From the NCBI GenBank assembly GCA_016719485.1, contig JADJZB010000021.1:124001-188000 (forward strand): a stretch of 64,000 nt of DNA, read 5' to 3'. The position numbers and the translations under genes are program-made. The notes beneath the pieces are model-generated. The model saw only the letters and a program-made list of their open reading frames with translations. It was not told where the DNA came from and made no database searches. Source of the DNA: Holophagales bacterium. GTDB lineage: Bacteria > Acidobacteriota > Thermoanaerobaculia > UBA5066. Below are positions 56,774-64,000 of the stretch, in pieces. Position 1 is the stretch's first letter; each line of letters opens with the position of its first letter.

Positions 56774-57705
56774 CCGGCCCGATGAAGGACCGGGTCCGCA
56801 GCGCGATCTCGCGGATCGTCGCCACCGCCGAGACCCGTCCGCAGCTCTCCGCCGTCGAAACGGCTCCCCGCCCGCAGAAGAAGGACGTCATCGAGATCCT
56901 CCGGCTGTTTCAGGAGGTCGTCTACCCGGGGTACTTCGGCGACACGGTCCTCTACCGCGACAACCTTCGCGACCACCTCGGCGACGTTCTGTTCCGGATC
57001 CACCTGCGCCTGTCGGCCGAGGTCGAACGGGCCATCGAGGGGGAGGAGGGGCGTTCTTCCGCACGCAGGCATGCGCGAGAGATCGTGACGGCCCTGTTCG
57101 AGCGGCTCCCCGACGTCGCCGACCGCGTCGCGGAGGACGTCCAGGCGGCCTACGACGGCGACCCCGCGGCCAAGGGGTTCGACGAGCTCATCCTCGCCTA
57201 TCCGGGCGTGAAGGCGGTCTTCACGTACCGGATAGCCCACGAGCTGCACCGCCTCGACGTGAGGCTGATCCCCCGGGTGATGACCGAGTTCGCGCACAAC
57301 GAGACCGGCATCGACATCCATCCCGGGGCGACGATCGGACGCTCCTTCTTCATCGACCACGGCACGGGTGTCGTGATCGGCGAGACGACGACGATCGGGG
57401 ACCGGGTGAAGATCTACCAGGGGGTGACGCTGGGCGCCCTGTCGTTCCCGAAGAACGAGCACGGCGAGCTGATCCGCGGGGTCAAGCGTCACCCCACCGT
57501 CGAGGACGACGTCGTCATCTACGCCGGTGCGACGATCCTGGGAGGGACGACGGTCATCGGGAGGGGAAGCGTGATCGGCGGAAGCGTCTGGCTGACGACG
57601 TCCGTCCCGGCCCATACGAGGGTCACGATCGCCGGAGACCAGCTCAGGTTCGAGGCCCGCGCCGTTCCGCAGGCGTCGTCGCCGGCGGCCGCCGGCCCAG
57701 CCTGA
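56770..57705 (+). CDS. cysE: Serine O-acetyltransferase
   Basis: A 311-residue enzyme of cysteine synthesis acetylating serine. The C-half is a left-handed beta-helix: IDIHPGATIGRSFFIDHGTG (catalytic Asp/His), VVIGETTTIGDRVKIYQGVT, VEDDVVIYAGATILGGTTVI. The N-terminal ~170 residues are the longer helical extension of the EpsC/plant-like subtype. Coupled to the secreted TPR gene by ATGA overlap. Confidence 0.93.
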   Translation: MTGPMKDRVRSAISRIVATAETRPQLSAVETAPRPQKKDVIEILRLFQEVVYPGYFGDTVLYRDNLRDHLGDVLFRIHLRLSAEVERAIEGEEGRSSARRHAREIVTALFERLPDVADRVAEDVQAAYDGDPAAKGFDELILAYPGVKAVFTYRIAHELHRLDVRLIPRVMTEFAHNETGIDIHPGATIGRSFFIDHGTGVVIGETTTIGDRVKIYQGVTLGALSFPKNEHGELIRGVKRHPTVEDDVVIYAGATILGGTTVIGRGSVIGGSVWLTTSVPAHTRVTIAGDQLRFEARAVPQASSPAAAGPA

Positions 57706-57708
57706 CCG

Positions 57709-58191
57709 TCAGGACGAGGAGGGCGCCAGGCGCTCGACCCGCGCGGGCGGAGCCGAAGCCAGAAGGCTCGCGACGGTGCGTCCGGCGCCCGGGACGACGA
57801 GGTCGGGGACGAGGTCGGCGAGCGGGGCGAGGACGAACCGACGTGCCACGAGGCGCGGATGCGGGACGACCAGCCCCGGAAGCTCGGTCTGCAGGTCGCC
57901 GTAGAGGAGAAGGTCGAGGTCGAGAGGCCGCGGGCCGTTCGGTTCGCCGGAATCCGGCCGCCCCGCCTCCGCCTCCAGGCGTTTCAGGAGCTCGAGAAGA
58001 CCGAGGGGACTGAGAAAGGTCCGGCCCGTGGCCACGGCGTTCAGGAAGTCGGGCTGGGGCGGCCCGCCCACGGGCGCCGTGAGGTAGAAGGGGGAGCAGG
58101 TGAGGCCCTCCACGTGACGCGCAAGGCCCGCAAGTGCGAGGGCGAATGCAGCTTCCGGCGAACCGACGTTTCCTCCCAGGCCGATGGCCAC
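57709..58191 (-). CDS. folK: 2-Amino-4-hydroxy-6-hydroxymethyldihydropteridine pyrophosphokinase
   Basis: A 160-residue folate-pathway kinase: GLGGNVGSPEAAF, TAPVGGPPQPDFLNAV, GPRPLDLDLLLYGD (metal Asp pair), VPHPRLVARRFVLAPLADL. GTG 58191 fits family length. It ends 3 bases from the convergent cysE stop. Confidence 0.93.
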   Translation of the reverse strand: MAIGLGGNVGSPEAAFALALAGLARHVEGLTCSPFYLTAPVGGPPQPDFLNAVATGRTFLSPLGLLELLKRLEAEAGRPDSGEPNGPRPLDLDLLLYGDLQTELPGLVVPHPRLVARRFVLAPLADLVPDLVVPGAGRTVASLLASAPPARVERLAPSSS

Positions 58192-58204
58192 CGCGGCGGG
58201 AAGG

Positions 58205-58537
58205 TCAATAGTCGTCGTCGCTCTCCGTCTCGCCGGCCTCGAGCGTGGGCCCCTCGCCCAGCGGAAGCTCCTCGTCGTCGAGGGCGGCCTTGGCGGCCGG
58301 GTCCTCGGGTTCGATCCCGATGTCCTCTTCGTCGCGGTTGCGCTCGAAGAGGTCCGGATCGGCAAACTCGTCGCGCTTGGCGCGCCGGGCGGCGATGAGC
58401 GCCGCCGGCGACGTGTCGCGCGGCGGGGCGTCCTTCTGGTCGGTTCCGCACTTCGGGCAGAGGACGGGCGTCCTCCTCAGGTCGTAGAACTTCGTCCCGC
58501 AGCGGAAGCACTCGTGTTTCAGACCAAGATCGGGCAT
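58205..58537 (-). CDS. FYDLN-type zinc-ribbon protein
   Basis: A 110-residue protein with an N-terminal zinc ribbon HECFRCGTKFYDLRRTPVLC then PKCGTD (two C-x2-C knuckles) and a long acidic tail ending ESDDDY. It matches the FYDLN-acid family of small proteins of unknown function. Start MPDLGLKHEC at ATG 58537. 13 bases separate it from folK. Confidence 0.85.
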   Translation of the reverse strand: MPDLGLKHECFRCGTKFYDLRRTPVLCPKCGTDQKDAPPRDTSPAALIAARRAKRDEFADPDLFERNRDEEDIGIEPEDPAAKAALDDEELPLGEGPTLEAGETESDDDY

Positions 58538-58708
58538 TCGCTCCCTCAAAAAAGACGCCGGAACATAGCATCGGGTCCATGGTGGGTCAACGCGGTCCGG
58601 TGCACGTTCGCGCACGCGTCGCCGAGCGAGCCCATTCGCCGATTACACTCGACCCGTGAACGGCTTGCCGGAGGGCCCCGCGAACCCACCGGAATCGCTG
58701 GTGGACCC

Positions 58709-59842
58709 GTGCTGAGATTCGACCTCCTCGCCGTGGACGGGATCGCACGGCGCGGAAGGGTGGTGCTCGACCACGGAAGCGTCGACACGCCCGCGTTCAT
58801 GCCCGTGGGCACCGCCGGCACGGTCAAGGCGGCCCGGTGGAGCGACGTCGAGACGGCGGGCGCCGAGATCGTCCTCGCGAACACCTACCACCTGATGCTC
58901 CGGCCGGGGGGAGACCTGATCCGCGATCTCGGCGGACTGCACCGGTTCGTCGGATGGCAGCGGCCGATCCTGACCGACTCGGGCGGCTTCCAGGTGATGT
59001 CGCTGGCCGCGAACCGCAAGCTCTCGGAGGAGGGGGTCCTCTTCCGGAGCCACATCGACGGCAGCCCGCACCTCCTGACGCCGGAGCGGGCGGCCCGGCT
59101 GCAGCTCGGGGATTTCGGCGTCGACGTCGCGATGGTGCTCGACGAATGCACGCCGTACCCGGCGACGAGGGACCAGGCGGCGCGGTCGATGGAGCTGACC
59201 CACCGGTGGGCGCGACGGGGCCGGGACGCCTTCCTCGGCCTGCAAGGTGACGGGGGGCGGGGCGCTCAGTTCGGCATCGTCCAGGGAGGCATGTTCGCCG
59301 ACCTGCGTCGCGAGAGCGCCGCGGCCGTGGCCGCCATCGGCTTCGAGGGGGTCGCGTGCGGAGGCGTCTCGGTCGGCGAGCCGAAGGAAGAGATGCGGGC
59401 CATCGTCGAGGCCACGGGACCGATTCTGCCGGCCGACCGACCGCGCTACCTCATGGGCGTCGGGCACCCTCTCGACATCCTCCACGCCGTCGCGAACGGC
59501 TTCGACCTCTTCGATTGCGTGCTCCCGACGCGGGCGGCCCGTCACGGCCTCGCTTACACCTCGGAGGGGAAGGTCGTGATCAAGCACGCGCGGTACCGGA
59601 CCGACCCCGCGCCTCTCGACCCGGCCTGCGCGTGCCCGACCTGCCGAACGGCCTCGAGGGCGTACCTCAGGCACCTCTTCAACCTCGGCGAGCCGACGGC
59701 GGCCACCCTGCTGACGGTCCACAACCTGACGGCCATCCTTGACTTGATGCGGGGAATCCGTGAGGCTCTCGCGGCACGACGCTTCGAGGCGTTCGCGGCC
59801 GAGGCCGTGCGGCGACTCGATTTCGGGAAGGACACGCGATGA
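58709..59842 (+). CDS. tgt: Queuine tRNA-ribosyltransferase
   Basis: A 377-residue enzyme inserting preQ1 at G34 of tRNAs. TPAFMPVGTAGTVKA, catalytic Asp in LTDSGGFQVMSLA, YLMGVGHPLDIL, nucleophile Asp in DLFDCVLPTRAARHG, zinc site CACPTCR...YLRHLF. GTG 58709 is the family-length start. It completes the queuosine pathway theme with queC/queE 29 kb away. Its stop overlaps yajC. Confidence 0.95.
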   Translation: MLRFDLLAVDGIARRGRVVLDHGSVDTPAFMPVGTAGTVKAARWSDVETAGAEIVLANTYHLMLRPGGDLIRDLGGLHRFVGWQRPILTDSGGFQVMSLAANRKLSEEGVLFRSHIDGSPHLLTPERAARLQLGDFGVDVAMVLDECTPYPATRDQAARSMELTHRWARRGRDAFLGLQGDGGRGAQFGIVQGGMFADLRRESAAAVAAIGFEGVACGGVSVGEPKEEMRAIVEATGPILPADRPRYLMGVGHPLDILHAVANGFDLFDCVLPTRAARHGLAYTSEGKVVIKHARYRTDPAPLDPACACPTCRTASRAYLRHLFNLGEPTAATLLTVHNLTAILDLMRGIREALAARRFEAFAAEAVRRLDFGKDTR

Positions 59843-60180
59843 ATCCGATCTCTCTCCTGCAGGCCGCCCCGGCGGCCCCGTCGATGAAGGACGGCCTGCT
59901 CCAGATGGTCCCGTTCCTCCTCATCTTCGTCGTCTTCTACTTCGTCCTCCTCGCGCCGATGAGGAAGCAGCAGAAGAAGACGAAAGAGATGCTCGCCCAG
60001 CTGAAGAAGGGCGACCGGGTCATGACCTCGGGCGGCATCTACGGCACCGTCGCCCAGGTCGAGGACCAGATCGTCTGGGTGAAGCTCGCCGATACCCTCA
60101 AGGTGAAGATGGCCAAGAGCGCCATCACGAGCGTCGTCGCCGATTCGGAGACGGGGAAGGACCAGGGCGGGGCGGCCTGA
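59839..60180 (+). CDS. yajC: Preprotein translocase subunit YajC
   Basis: A 113-residue Sec accessory protein with one membrane helix (LLQMVPFLLIFVVFYFVLLA) then APMRKQQKKTKEMLAQLKKG and the conserved VMTSGGIYGTVAQVED. The tgt-yajC order is the common arrangement, usually followed by secD, which is absent here. ATGA overlap with tgt. Confidence 0.95.
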   Translation: MNPISLLQAAPAAPSMKDGLLQMVPFLLIFVVFYFVLLAPMRKQQKKTKEMLAQLKKGDRVMTSGGIYGTVAQVEDQIVWVKLADTLKVKMAKSAITSVVADSETGKDQGGAA

Positions 60181-60208
60181 GACGGCGCGGCGCCCGCCTT
60201 TCTTCGCC

Positions 60209-61411
60209 GTGGCGCCTCTCGTTCTCCTCCAGTCTTCCGACTGGCACGTCGGCTCGCCCCTTTCGGGGCGAGGCCTCGCGCTGACGGAGGAGTTTCGGAC
60301 GACGCGCCGGGAAGAGGTCGACGCGGCGCCCGAGCGGCTCCTCTCGGCCTCTCGTGAAGTCCGGCCCGACGTCGTTCTCCTCCCGGGAGACCTCTGGGAC
60401 GCCGAGAACGTGCCGCCCGCCCTCTTCCGCCGGCTCGTCGAGGCGTTCGCCGCCCTCGCCCCAATCCCGGTTTTCATCGCCCCCGGAAACCACGATTTCG
60501 CCGGGCCGGGAGGCTACTTCGACGACGCGTTTCTGGCTGCGCTGGGCCTCCCGGCGTGGCCGGGCAACGTGACGGCCTTCCGGGCAGCATCGTGGGAGAC
60601 CCGGCCGGTGCCGGGGCGAGACGACACCACCGTGACCGGCAGGGCGTTCCTCTCGCCGCTCCTCGACGCCGGCCGTCCCCTCGACCCCCCGCCGGTCCGG
60701 CCGCCCGTCCGGTTCGCCCTCCTGATGCTCCACGGCTCGCTCGAGAGCTACCGCGGCCCGGATGCGCCGAACGGCGCGAAGAGAACCGCCCCCTTCTCGA
60801 AAGAGGAGCTCGTCGGGGCTGGTTTCTCCTGGGCGGCGCTCGGGCACCACCACCGTTTCGAGGTCGTCGAGCGCCCGGACGGGAGCGCGGCCGGTGCCTA
60901 CAGCGGTTCACCAACGGGCCGGGGTCTCGACGAGACCGGTCCCCGGCACTTCGTGAAGGTGACGCTCGACGCCGAGGCGCAGCCGAACGTCGAGACGTTG
61001 GTGGCGGATTGCCGCCAGATCCTCGACGTCGCTCTCGAAGCGGGTGGGCGAGACGCCGACGGGCTTCGGGAGGCGGCGCTCGCGCTCCTGCTCGAGGCGG
61101 GTGCGGCACCGGGAGACGTCGTCCGCCTGACGGTCCGGGGCCGTCCGGCGGCGGGGACGCGCACGACCCACTCCCTGGCCGACCTGAAGGGGCTCGTGGC
61201 ACACCTCGTCCTGCGGGACAGGACGATCAGCGAACCCGAGGCGCGCGCCGACCGCTCGACGGCAGAGGGGCGTTTCGCGCTCGATCTGGAAGCCCGGCTC
61301 GCCGCGGCGCCCGACGCCCGGTCGCGGCGCGTCGCCGAGCTGGCGTACGCGCTGGGCCGGGAAGCCCTGCTGGGACGGCTTCCCGTGCCGCCCCCGGCGG
61401 AGGACGTGTGA
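60209..61411 (+). CDS. SbcD/YhaO-like DNA repair metallophosphoesterase
   Basis: A 400-residue nuclease with all metallophosphoesterase motifs: SSDWHVG, LLPGDLWD, IAPGNHDF, LMLHGS, ALGHHHR. The C-terminal capping region is shorter and Arg-rich. GTG start; its stop overlaps the GTG of the ATPase gene. Likely a Mre11-like partner of that ATPase in double-strand break processing. Confidence 0.88.
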   Translation: MAPLVLLQSSDWHVGSPLSGRGLALTEEFRTTRREEVDAAPERLLSASREVRPDVVLLPGDLWDAENVPPALFRRLVEAFAALAPIPVFIAPGNHDFAGPGGYFDDAFLAALGLPAWPGNVTAFRAASWETRPVPGRDDTTVTGRAFLSPLLDAGRPLDPPPVRPPVRFALLMLHGSLESYRGPDAPNGAKRTAPFSKEELVGAGFSWAALGHHHRFEVVERPDGSAAGAYSGSPTGRGLDETGPRHFVKVTLDAEAQPNVETLVADCRQILDVALEAGGRDADGLREAALALLLEAGAAPGDVVRLTVRGRPAAGTRTTHSLADLKGLVAHLVLRDRTISEPEARADRSTAEGRFALDLEARLAAAPDARSRRVAELAYALGREALLGRLPVPPPAEDV

Positions 61412-64000
61412 GGATCGAACGGCTCGTCGTCGAGGGATTCGGGCCGCTCGAAGGGGTCGATCTCTCGTGGGGAGAGGGCGAGCTCCTCCTCGTCCTCGAG
61501 CCGAACGAGACCGGGAAGTCGACCCTCTGCGAGGCGATCGTGGCCGCCCTCTACGGCCTGCCGAAAGGGCGGGCCGCGGGGGGGCGGTCGCGCGAGGCCC
61601 GCAAGCCCCGGAGCGGTGCTCCGAGCCGGCTTCGGCTCGACGTGTCGACCGGTTCGACGGGCACGGGCCGGTACACGGTCGAGCGGGACTTCGACGCCGG
61701 AACCCTGCGCGTCGTCGACCGGGACCGGGGCGAGGACCGGACGGCGGACTTCCTCCGGCCCGGGGGACGGGACGCCGTCGGCGAGAAGCTGACCGGCCTG
61801 ACCGAGCCGCTCTTCCGGACGACGGCCTACGTCGGACAGAACGTTCTCGACGGTGACGCCCTCGACGCGTCACTCACGGTCGAGCTGGCCCGGATCGCCG
61901 ATTCGGGGGGCGGCGAGGCCAGCGTCGTGAGGGCTCTTCGCCTCATCGACGCGGCACGCGCCCGGATGCCGGAAGCGACGACGGGCACCCAGGTCTCCGT
62001 GGAGACCGAGATCGTCCGGGCGGGACGCCGGGTCGAGGAGAAACGGGCCGAGGCGGTGCGGCTCGCCAGGTCGCGCGAGGCCGCCGTGGAGGCCGCAGAA
62101 AGGCTCGCGGCGCTGACGTCCGGGCGGGACGCGGCGCGCCGGGCCGCAGCGCTCGCCGAGGTCGCTGTCGTCGAGAGCGAGCGGCGGAGTCTCGCCGCCG
62201 AGATGGAACGCCGAGGGACCGACGGGCGGAGGCGGCTGGAGCTCGAGAAGGAAGCGGAGCGGCTCGGACGGGAGGCGGACATCTTCACCCCCGACGCGCT
62301 CGCCGCCGTCGACGCTCTCCGCGGGGCCCGCGGCGCCCGGCCGGAGGCGCTCGGGGCCGCCCGGAACGCCCTCGCCGCCGAGCGAAAGGCCGCAGCGACG
62401 GAGGACCGGGACCGCCGCCGTCGGGCGGGGGGCCTCGCCGAGCTGCCACCCGAGGGCCGGAACCGCCTCAGGACGCTCCTCGACGGCGCCATCGAGGCGA
62501 CGCGGGCGGCGGAGGCCGCCGAGGAAGCGCTCGAAGCGGAGTGGGAGGAGCTTCGCCGCGAGGGTCTCGCAGAGGACCTGCGCCGGCTGGACGGGCTCGA
62601 GCCCGAGGATCGGGACTTCGTCACCTCCGCCGAGGAAGACCGGCAGGCCCTGGAGCTCTCCGGAGTACAGCTCGACCGCCGCGTCGCCGACGCCGGGGCC
62701 CGGGCCTCGATCGCCGCGGGCGAAAGGCAGGTCCTCGTCCGGAGGGCCCGGGCTCTCGTCGTGGGCGCAGCTCTCTTCGTACCTCTGGTCGCCCTGGCCT
62801 TCGTGAAGCGGGGGCGGTTCGACGACCCGCTCGTCCTGACCCTCGCGGTCTTCGCGTCGGCTCTTGCTCTTTACGGCGGGGTCGCGTGGGCGCGGGGGAT
62901 CGGCCACCGGCGCGAGGACGAGCTGCGATCCCGCGAGGAGGAAGCGGCCGCACGGCTGGAGGCGCAGGAGGAACGGAGGCGGCTCTCGGACCTGAGGCGT
63001 CGTCTCGAGCAAGTCTCTCGAAGGGTGGGGTTCAAGGATGCCGCCGCGCTGGTCAAGGCCCAGCGGCGCGCCCGCGCGGCCGAGGAGAGGCGGCAGAGAC
63101 TCGTGGAGAAACGGGTGCGGCTGCACGCGGCAAACGAGAGGCTCGAGGCCGTCGAACGCGGGCTGGAGCCGTTCCGCCCGGCCCTCGGCCTCGCCAAGGG
63201 CCTCCCGCCTCCGGACGAGTCGCGCCGGCTCCTGCAGATACTGGCGGACCTCGAGAAGGCGGACCACGCCGCCACGGCGCGCGAGGAGGCGGCGGCGCGC
63301 GACGAGGCGAGGCTGAAAGAGGAGGAGTCCGAGCTGGCCGGGATCGAGGAGAAGCTCTTCGAGCAGCTCGCCCGCCTGCAGGTGCCCATGGGACTCTCCC
63401 TCGCGGAATCCCTCCTCTTCGTCGAGGCGGGCCGGGCGCAGGCGGCGCGCCGGAAGGCGATCGTCGAGATCGAGCTTCCGGCCCTGTCGACGGCGGTCTC
63501 CCAGGGGGCCGACGTCGAGATCGCCGAGCGGCTCGGGCGTCTGGCGGCAGAAGTGGAGAGCCGCCTCGGGAGCATCGACGCCACGGTGCACGACCTGAGC
63601 GTCCCGCACGAGCCGGAGGAGGCCCGCAGGGTGGCCGAGGCCGCGAGGCAGAAGGTGGCACAGCTCGAAGCGGAGCAGCAGGCGGCCGAGAAGGACCTCG
63701 CGCAGAAGGCGTTCGAGGGGGGGGGCAAGGCCCGCGAGGTGGAGGAACAGCTCGCGGTAGCGGAGGCCGCCCGCGAGAGGGCCATCCTCTTCCGGGACGC
63801 GCTCGACGTGGCACGGGACGTCCTGGCGTCGGCGGCCACGACGACCTACGGCGACTTCCGCGGCGGGCTCGCCCGGGCCTCGAGGGAGATCCTCGCGGCC
63901 TGCCGCCTTCCGTACGAGGCGCTGGAGTTCGGGGAGGACCTCTCGGTGTCCGTGGTCGCTCGAGGAGGCCGGCCGGTGACCCGCGCGGACCTCGCCGCGT
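61408..64000 (+). CDS. SbcC/YhaN-like SMC-type ATPase (partial, cut by window end)
   Basis: Open from GTG 61408 to the window end with no stop (at least 864 residues). N-terminal FGPLEGVDLSWGEGELLLVL then the P-loop EPNETGKST, where the first Gly of GxxxxGKS is Glu; Q-loop region AYVGQNVLDGD. Long Arg/Glu/Ala coiled coils follow, interrupted near residues 450-490 by two hydrophobic stretches (ALVVGAALFVPLVALAF; PLVLTLAVFASALALYGGVA), a YhaN feature not found in SbcC. Works with the upstream nuclease. The C-terminal Walker B lies beyond the window. Confidence 0.85.
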   Translation, partial: MRIERLVVEGFGPLEGVDLSWGEGELLLVLEPNETGKSTLCEAIVAALYGLPKGRAAGGRSREARKPRSGAPSRLRLDVSTGSTGTGRYTVERDFDAGTLRVVDRDRGEDRTADFLRPGGRDAVGEKLTGLTEPLFRTTAYVGQNVLDGDALDASLTVELARIADSGGGEASVVRALRLIDAARARMPEATTGTQVSVETEIVRAGRRVEEKRAEAVRLARSREAAVEAAERLAALTSGRDAARRAAALAEVAVVESERRSLAAEMERRGTDGRRRLELEKEAERLGREADIFTPDALAAVDALRGARGARPEALGAARNALAAERKAAATEDRDRRRRAGGLAELPPEGRNRLRTLLDGAIEATRAAEAAEEALEAEWEELRREGLAEDLRRLDGLEPEDRDFVTSAEEDRQALELSGVQLDRRVADAGARASIAAGERQVLVRRARALVVGAALFVPLVALAFVKRGRFDDPLVLTLAVFASALALYGGVAWARGIGHRREDELRSREEEAAARLEAQEERRRLSDLRRRLEQVSRRVGFKDAAALVKAQRRARAAEERRQRLVEKRVRLHAANERLEAVERGLEPFRPALGLAKGLPPPDESRRLLQILADLEKADHAATAREEAAARDEARLKEEESELAGIEEKLFEQLARLQVPMGLSLAESLLFVEAGRAQAARRKAIVEIELPALSTAVSQGADVEIAERLGRLAAEVESRLGSIDATVHDLSVPHEPEEARRVAEAARQKVAQLEAEQQAAEKDLAQKAFEGGGKAREVEEQLAVAEAARERAILFRDALDVARDVLASAATTTYGDFRGGLARASREILAACRLPYEALEFGEDLSVSVVARGGRPVTRADLAA

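Overview
The window is very GC-rich, almost fully coding DNA from a Gram-negative bacterium. Outer-membrane and periplasmic proteins (beta-barrel porin, PBP1B-type synthase with UB2H region, secreted PafA-like phosphatase), sigma-54 regulation, GTG/TTG starts and 4-base stop/start overlaps are common. The gene mix resembles high-GC Acidobacteriota (Thermoanaerobaculia-like); that placement is inference, since no rRNA or other taxonomic marker was recognised.

Layout. 0.1-6 kb: glyQ-glyS, a secreted CHI-like protein and a Gre-factor fusion. 6-9.7 kb: a decayed nitrilase, a DUF4037 gene, a TPR gene, two tandem DUF4125 paralogues and a 77-aa protein. 10-19.4 kb: the standout region, a glycyl-radical arylacetate (4-hydroxyphenylacetate-type) decarboxylase system: large subunit, Fe-S small subunit, MFS transporter, activating enzyme, outer-membrane porin and a sigma-54 activator with CBS and PAS domains. 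A canonical -24/-12 promoter and three TGTC-N9-GACA dyads precede the first gene. 19.4-28.4 kb: rubredoxin-like protein plus radical SAM/SPASM enzyme, class II aldolase, PBP1B, HhH-GPD glycosylase, CMD protein, class V aminotransferase, DUF2752, TM2, and a membrane-anchored GcvH-like protein with its own sigma-54 promoter. 28.9-31.6 kb: queE-queC-HD operon. 31.8-36.7 kb: five-gene fatty-acid modification operon (FAD oxidase, DUF1365, CFA synthase, DUF2062, second CFA-like methyltransferase). 36.8-43 kb: msrA, a large intergenic inverted repeat, M64 peptidase, thpR, acyl-CoA dehydrogenase, and an acyl/malonyl-CoA synthetase whose 5' end runs into an 89-base poly-G tract. 43-64 kb: FHA-GAF-adenylate cyclase, pfk, Cys/Met PLP enzyme, rsmH, secreted phosphatase, PepSY protein, PAS-LuxR regulator, PCD, mnmA, AlkD-like, thioredoxin-like, DUF3467, cysE, folK, FYDLN zinc ribbon, tgt-yajC and an SbcD/YhaN-like nuclease pair cut by the window end.

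How it works together: the decarboxylase cluster reads as a self-contained module for uptake (porin, MFS), radical decarboxylation (HpdBC-like), activation (HpdA-like) and control (sigma-54 activator). Product (p-cresol type) and inducer are inferred from family knowledge.

Caution: at least seven otherwise good genes are each broken by about one single-base indel, and one contains the poly-G tract. Most of these are more likely sequencing or assembly errors than real pseudogenes; the nitrilase, which also lacks its C-terminus, is the exception.
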